Shown piece after piece: positions 7,087-8,548 of a stretch of 8,548 bases of DNA. The notes under the pieces are model-generated. The model was not told the origin of the DNA and did not search any database. It was given only the letters and a program-made list of their open reading frames with translations. The translations under genes and the position numbers were made by a program. The stretch lies in contig JAGHSS010000018.1 in assembly GCA_018065745.1 (NCBI GenBank), positions 1-8,548 of the forward strand, in the 5' to 3' direction. The first letter of the stretch is position 1, and every line of letters begins with the position of its first letter. The stretch comes from Candidatus Neoflavobacterium equi (GTDB taxonomy: Bacteria; Bacteroidota; Bacteroidia; Flavobacteriales; Flavobacteriaceae).

Positions 7087-7127
7087 CTGAAATGAATTGT
7101 TTTTTTAAAAATACAAAAATTATGTCG

Positions 7128-8548
7128 TTATCGTTTTAAAATCTTTAAAATAAGCTCTTTTTCATTGCGGTATATGAAACCGATGAAAAGCAGGATAAAC
7201 AAAATCCCCACGGCGATATGTGCTCTGAAAAAAGGTATGTAAAAATACAAACACGACAATATGATGGAACCTCCCAAATACATTCCTATCTCTTTTTTGG
7301 GATAGGGAATGGCATAAAATTTTTGGCCCAAGAGGTAGGATATCATCATCATGGAACCGTATGCTACCAACGTGGCAATAGCGGATCCCAAATAGCTGAA
7401 ATGCGGTATTAAAAGGTAGTTTAAAACCAAGGTTAACACGGCACCAACAATGGAGATGTATGCCCCAACAATGGTTTTGTCAATTAACTTGTACCAAACT
7501 GACAAACTGGTGTAAATACCAAGGAAGAAGTTGGCCAACAAAATTAAGGGAACAACAGACATGGCTTCCCAATATGAGGTGTCTCTGACCAAAAGTATTT
7601 TAACTACATCTGCAAAGACCACAACGCCTAAAAGAATCAAAGATCCAAAGATGACAAAGTATTTTGTAATGGCAGCATAGGTCTTTGGAGCGTCTTCATT
7701 TTTAGCATAACTAAAAAAGAAGGGTTCAATTCCCAAGGTGTAAGCGGTTCTGAAAAGCACCATGAAAAGTCCAATTTTGTAGCAGGCAGCATAAGCTCCT
7801 ACTGCAGCTTTGGCTATATTTTGTGGCAACCAATGGTCCAATAAAATCTTGTCAAAATGTTCATTAACTGCAAAGGCCAAACCAGCGATCAGTATGGGAA
7901 AACCATAGTTGAGCATTTGCTTGAGCAATTGGTAGTTGAAGGACAGCTTCAGTGTGAAGTAATCCCCTATGAAAAACAAGAGGGTGAACGCACTTGCAAC
8001 GACGTTTGACAGAAAGATGTATCCAATTTGGAAATTGGGGATGTATATGCTGTACCAGAAAGAATCTGATCCTGTTTGCGCCAGTTTGGGCAGGTATACC
8101 AAAAAGAACACATTGAGTCCCATATTGATGACGACATTGGCAATTTTAATAACGGCATACTTTATGGGGCGTTGTTCCACTCTGAGCTTGGAGAACGGTA
8201 TGACCACCAGGGCATCCAGGACTAAAATCCAAACGGCAAAAACAACGAATTCAACTTCTGAGTTGAACACTTTTGCCAGGGCATCTTGAAAGAGTATTCC
8301 CAAAAACAGAAAGGAAAGACTGGATACCAACAGGGCATATAAGGAGGTTGAGACAACGGTTTTCTTGTCCTCTTCTTTGTTGTAAAATCTAAAGAATGCG
8401 GTTTCCATTCCATAGGAAAGGACCACGTTTAAAAAAATCATCCAAGACAAGAGCAGGGTAATGCTGCCGTAGGCTTCTTTGGGCATGCTGTTTGTGTGCA
8501 GACCAACAAGAAAGAAGCTAAGCATTCTTGGCAATACCGTGGCTATAC
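7128..8548 (-). CDS. MOP-superfamily polysaccharide/lipid-linked sugar flippase (5' end outside window)
   Basis: Integral inner-membrane protein that likely flips a lipid-linked oligosaccharide or similar precursor from the cytoplasmic to the periplasmic face (Wzx/PST branch of the MOP exporters). 472 residues are visible down to a TAA stop; the frame stays open to the right edge as IATVLPRMLSFFLVGLHTN, which matches the first helix of the family, so the start and perhaps 10-20 residues are outside the window. The in-frame TTG at 8534 and ATG at 8525 are internal. About a dozen hydrophobic helices are separated by short charged loops; GMETAFFRFYNKEED (after the second helix) and YGFPILIAGLAFAVNEHFDKILL (mid-protein) are typical of Bacteroidota members. 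A short basic tail (EKELILKILKR) ends the protein. The substrate is unknown: O-antigen, capsule, lipid II or a protein glycan are all possible. It is the first visible gene of the run. Confidence 0.9.
   Translation of the reverse strand, partial: IATVLPRMLSFFLVGLHTNSMPKEAYGSITLLLSWMIFLNVVLSYGMETAFFRFYNKEEDKKTVVSTSLYALLVSSLSFLFLGILFQDALAKVFNSEVEFVVFAVWILVLDALVVIPFSKLRVEQRPIKYAVIKIANVVINMGLNVFFLVYLPKLAQTGSDSFWYSIYIPNFQIGYIFLSNVVASAFTLLFFIGDYFTLKLSFNYQLLKQMLNYGFPILIAGLAFAVNEHFDKILLDHWLPQNIAKAAVGAYAACYKIGLFMVLFRTAYTLGIEPFFFSYAKNEDAPKTYAAITKYFVIFGSLILLGVVVFADVVKILLVRDTSYWEAMSVVPLILLANFFLGIYTSLSVWYKLIDKTIVGAYISIVGAVLTLVLNYLLIPHFSYLGSAIATLVAYGSMMMISYLLGQKFYAIPYPKKEIGMYLGGSIILSCLYFYIPFFRAHIAVGILFILLFIGFIYRNEKELILKILKR

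Noticed and set aside
7087..7127. Possible promoter for dut in the 41-bp gap (minus strand TAATTTTTG).
   Set aside because: The element has one base too many against TAnnTTTG, and I see no -33 element in the end of the flippase gene. Simple read-through from upstream is the better explanation.
1..8548. Searched by eye for CRISPR repeats, tRNA or rRNA genes, transposases, integrases, attachment sites, toxin-antitoxin pairs and defence genes.
   Set aside because: None found. The window is almost fully occupied by seven intact-looking core envelope and housekeeping genes (two cut only by the window edges), so there is no sign of an accessory island.

Overview
The window looks like chromosomal core DNA from a member of the Bacteroidota, most likely class Flavobacteriia. 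The reasons are the AT-rich sequence, AT-rich leaders without clear Shine-Dalgarno motifs, a TonB-dependent receptor ending in Phe, three export signals whose predicted cleavage falls just before Gln, and a DUF4292 lipoprotein, a family I know only from Bacteroidota. The gene order flippase, dut, nucleotidyltransferase, TPR protein, DUF4292, EnvC-like protein also recalls flavobacterial genomes. The species cannot be named from this sequence.

Layout. Positions 1-2046 (+) hold most of a TonB-dependent outer-membrane receptor; its start codon and part of the signal peptide lie off the left edge. Positions 2047-2123 are a short convergent gap with a perfect 13-bp hairpin that should end transcription from both sides. 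Everything from 2124 to the right edge is one minus-strand run of six genes with gaps of 2 to 41 bp, probably a single operon whose promoter lies beyond the right edge. In transcription order it contains a polysaccharide/lipid-linked sugar flippase (5' end cut off by the window), dUTPase, a nucleotide-sugar pyrophosphorylase with a left-handed beta-helix tail, an exported TPR protein, a DUF4292 lipoprotein resembling LolB, and an EnvC-like murein hydrolase activator with a degenerate LytM domain.

How they fit together. Apart from dut, the minus-strand genes are envelope genes. One makes an activated sugar and one moves a lipid-linked sugar across the inner membrane. The last three (TPR, DUF4292, EnvC-like) are packed within 25 bp of each other and are all exported. 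The joint function of those three is the main open question here. I see no mobile element, CRISPR array, RNA gene, phage gene or defence system. No gap without a gene exceeds 80 bp.
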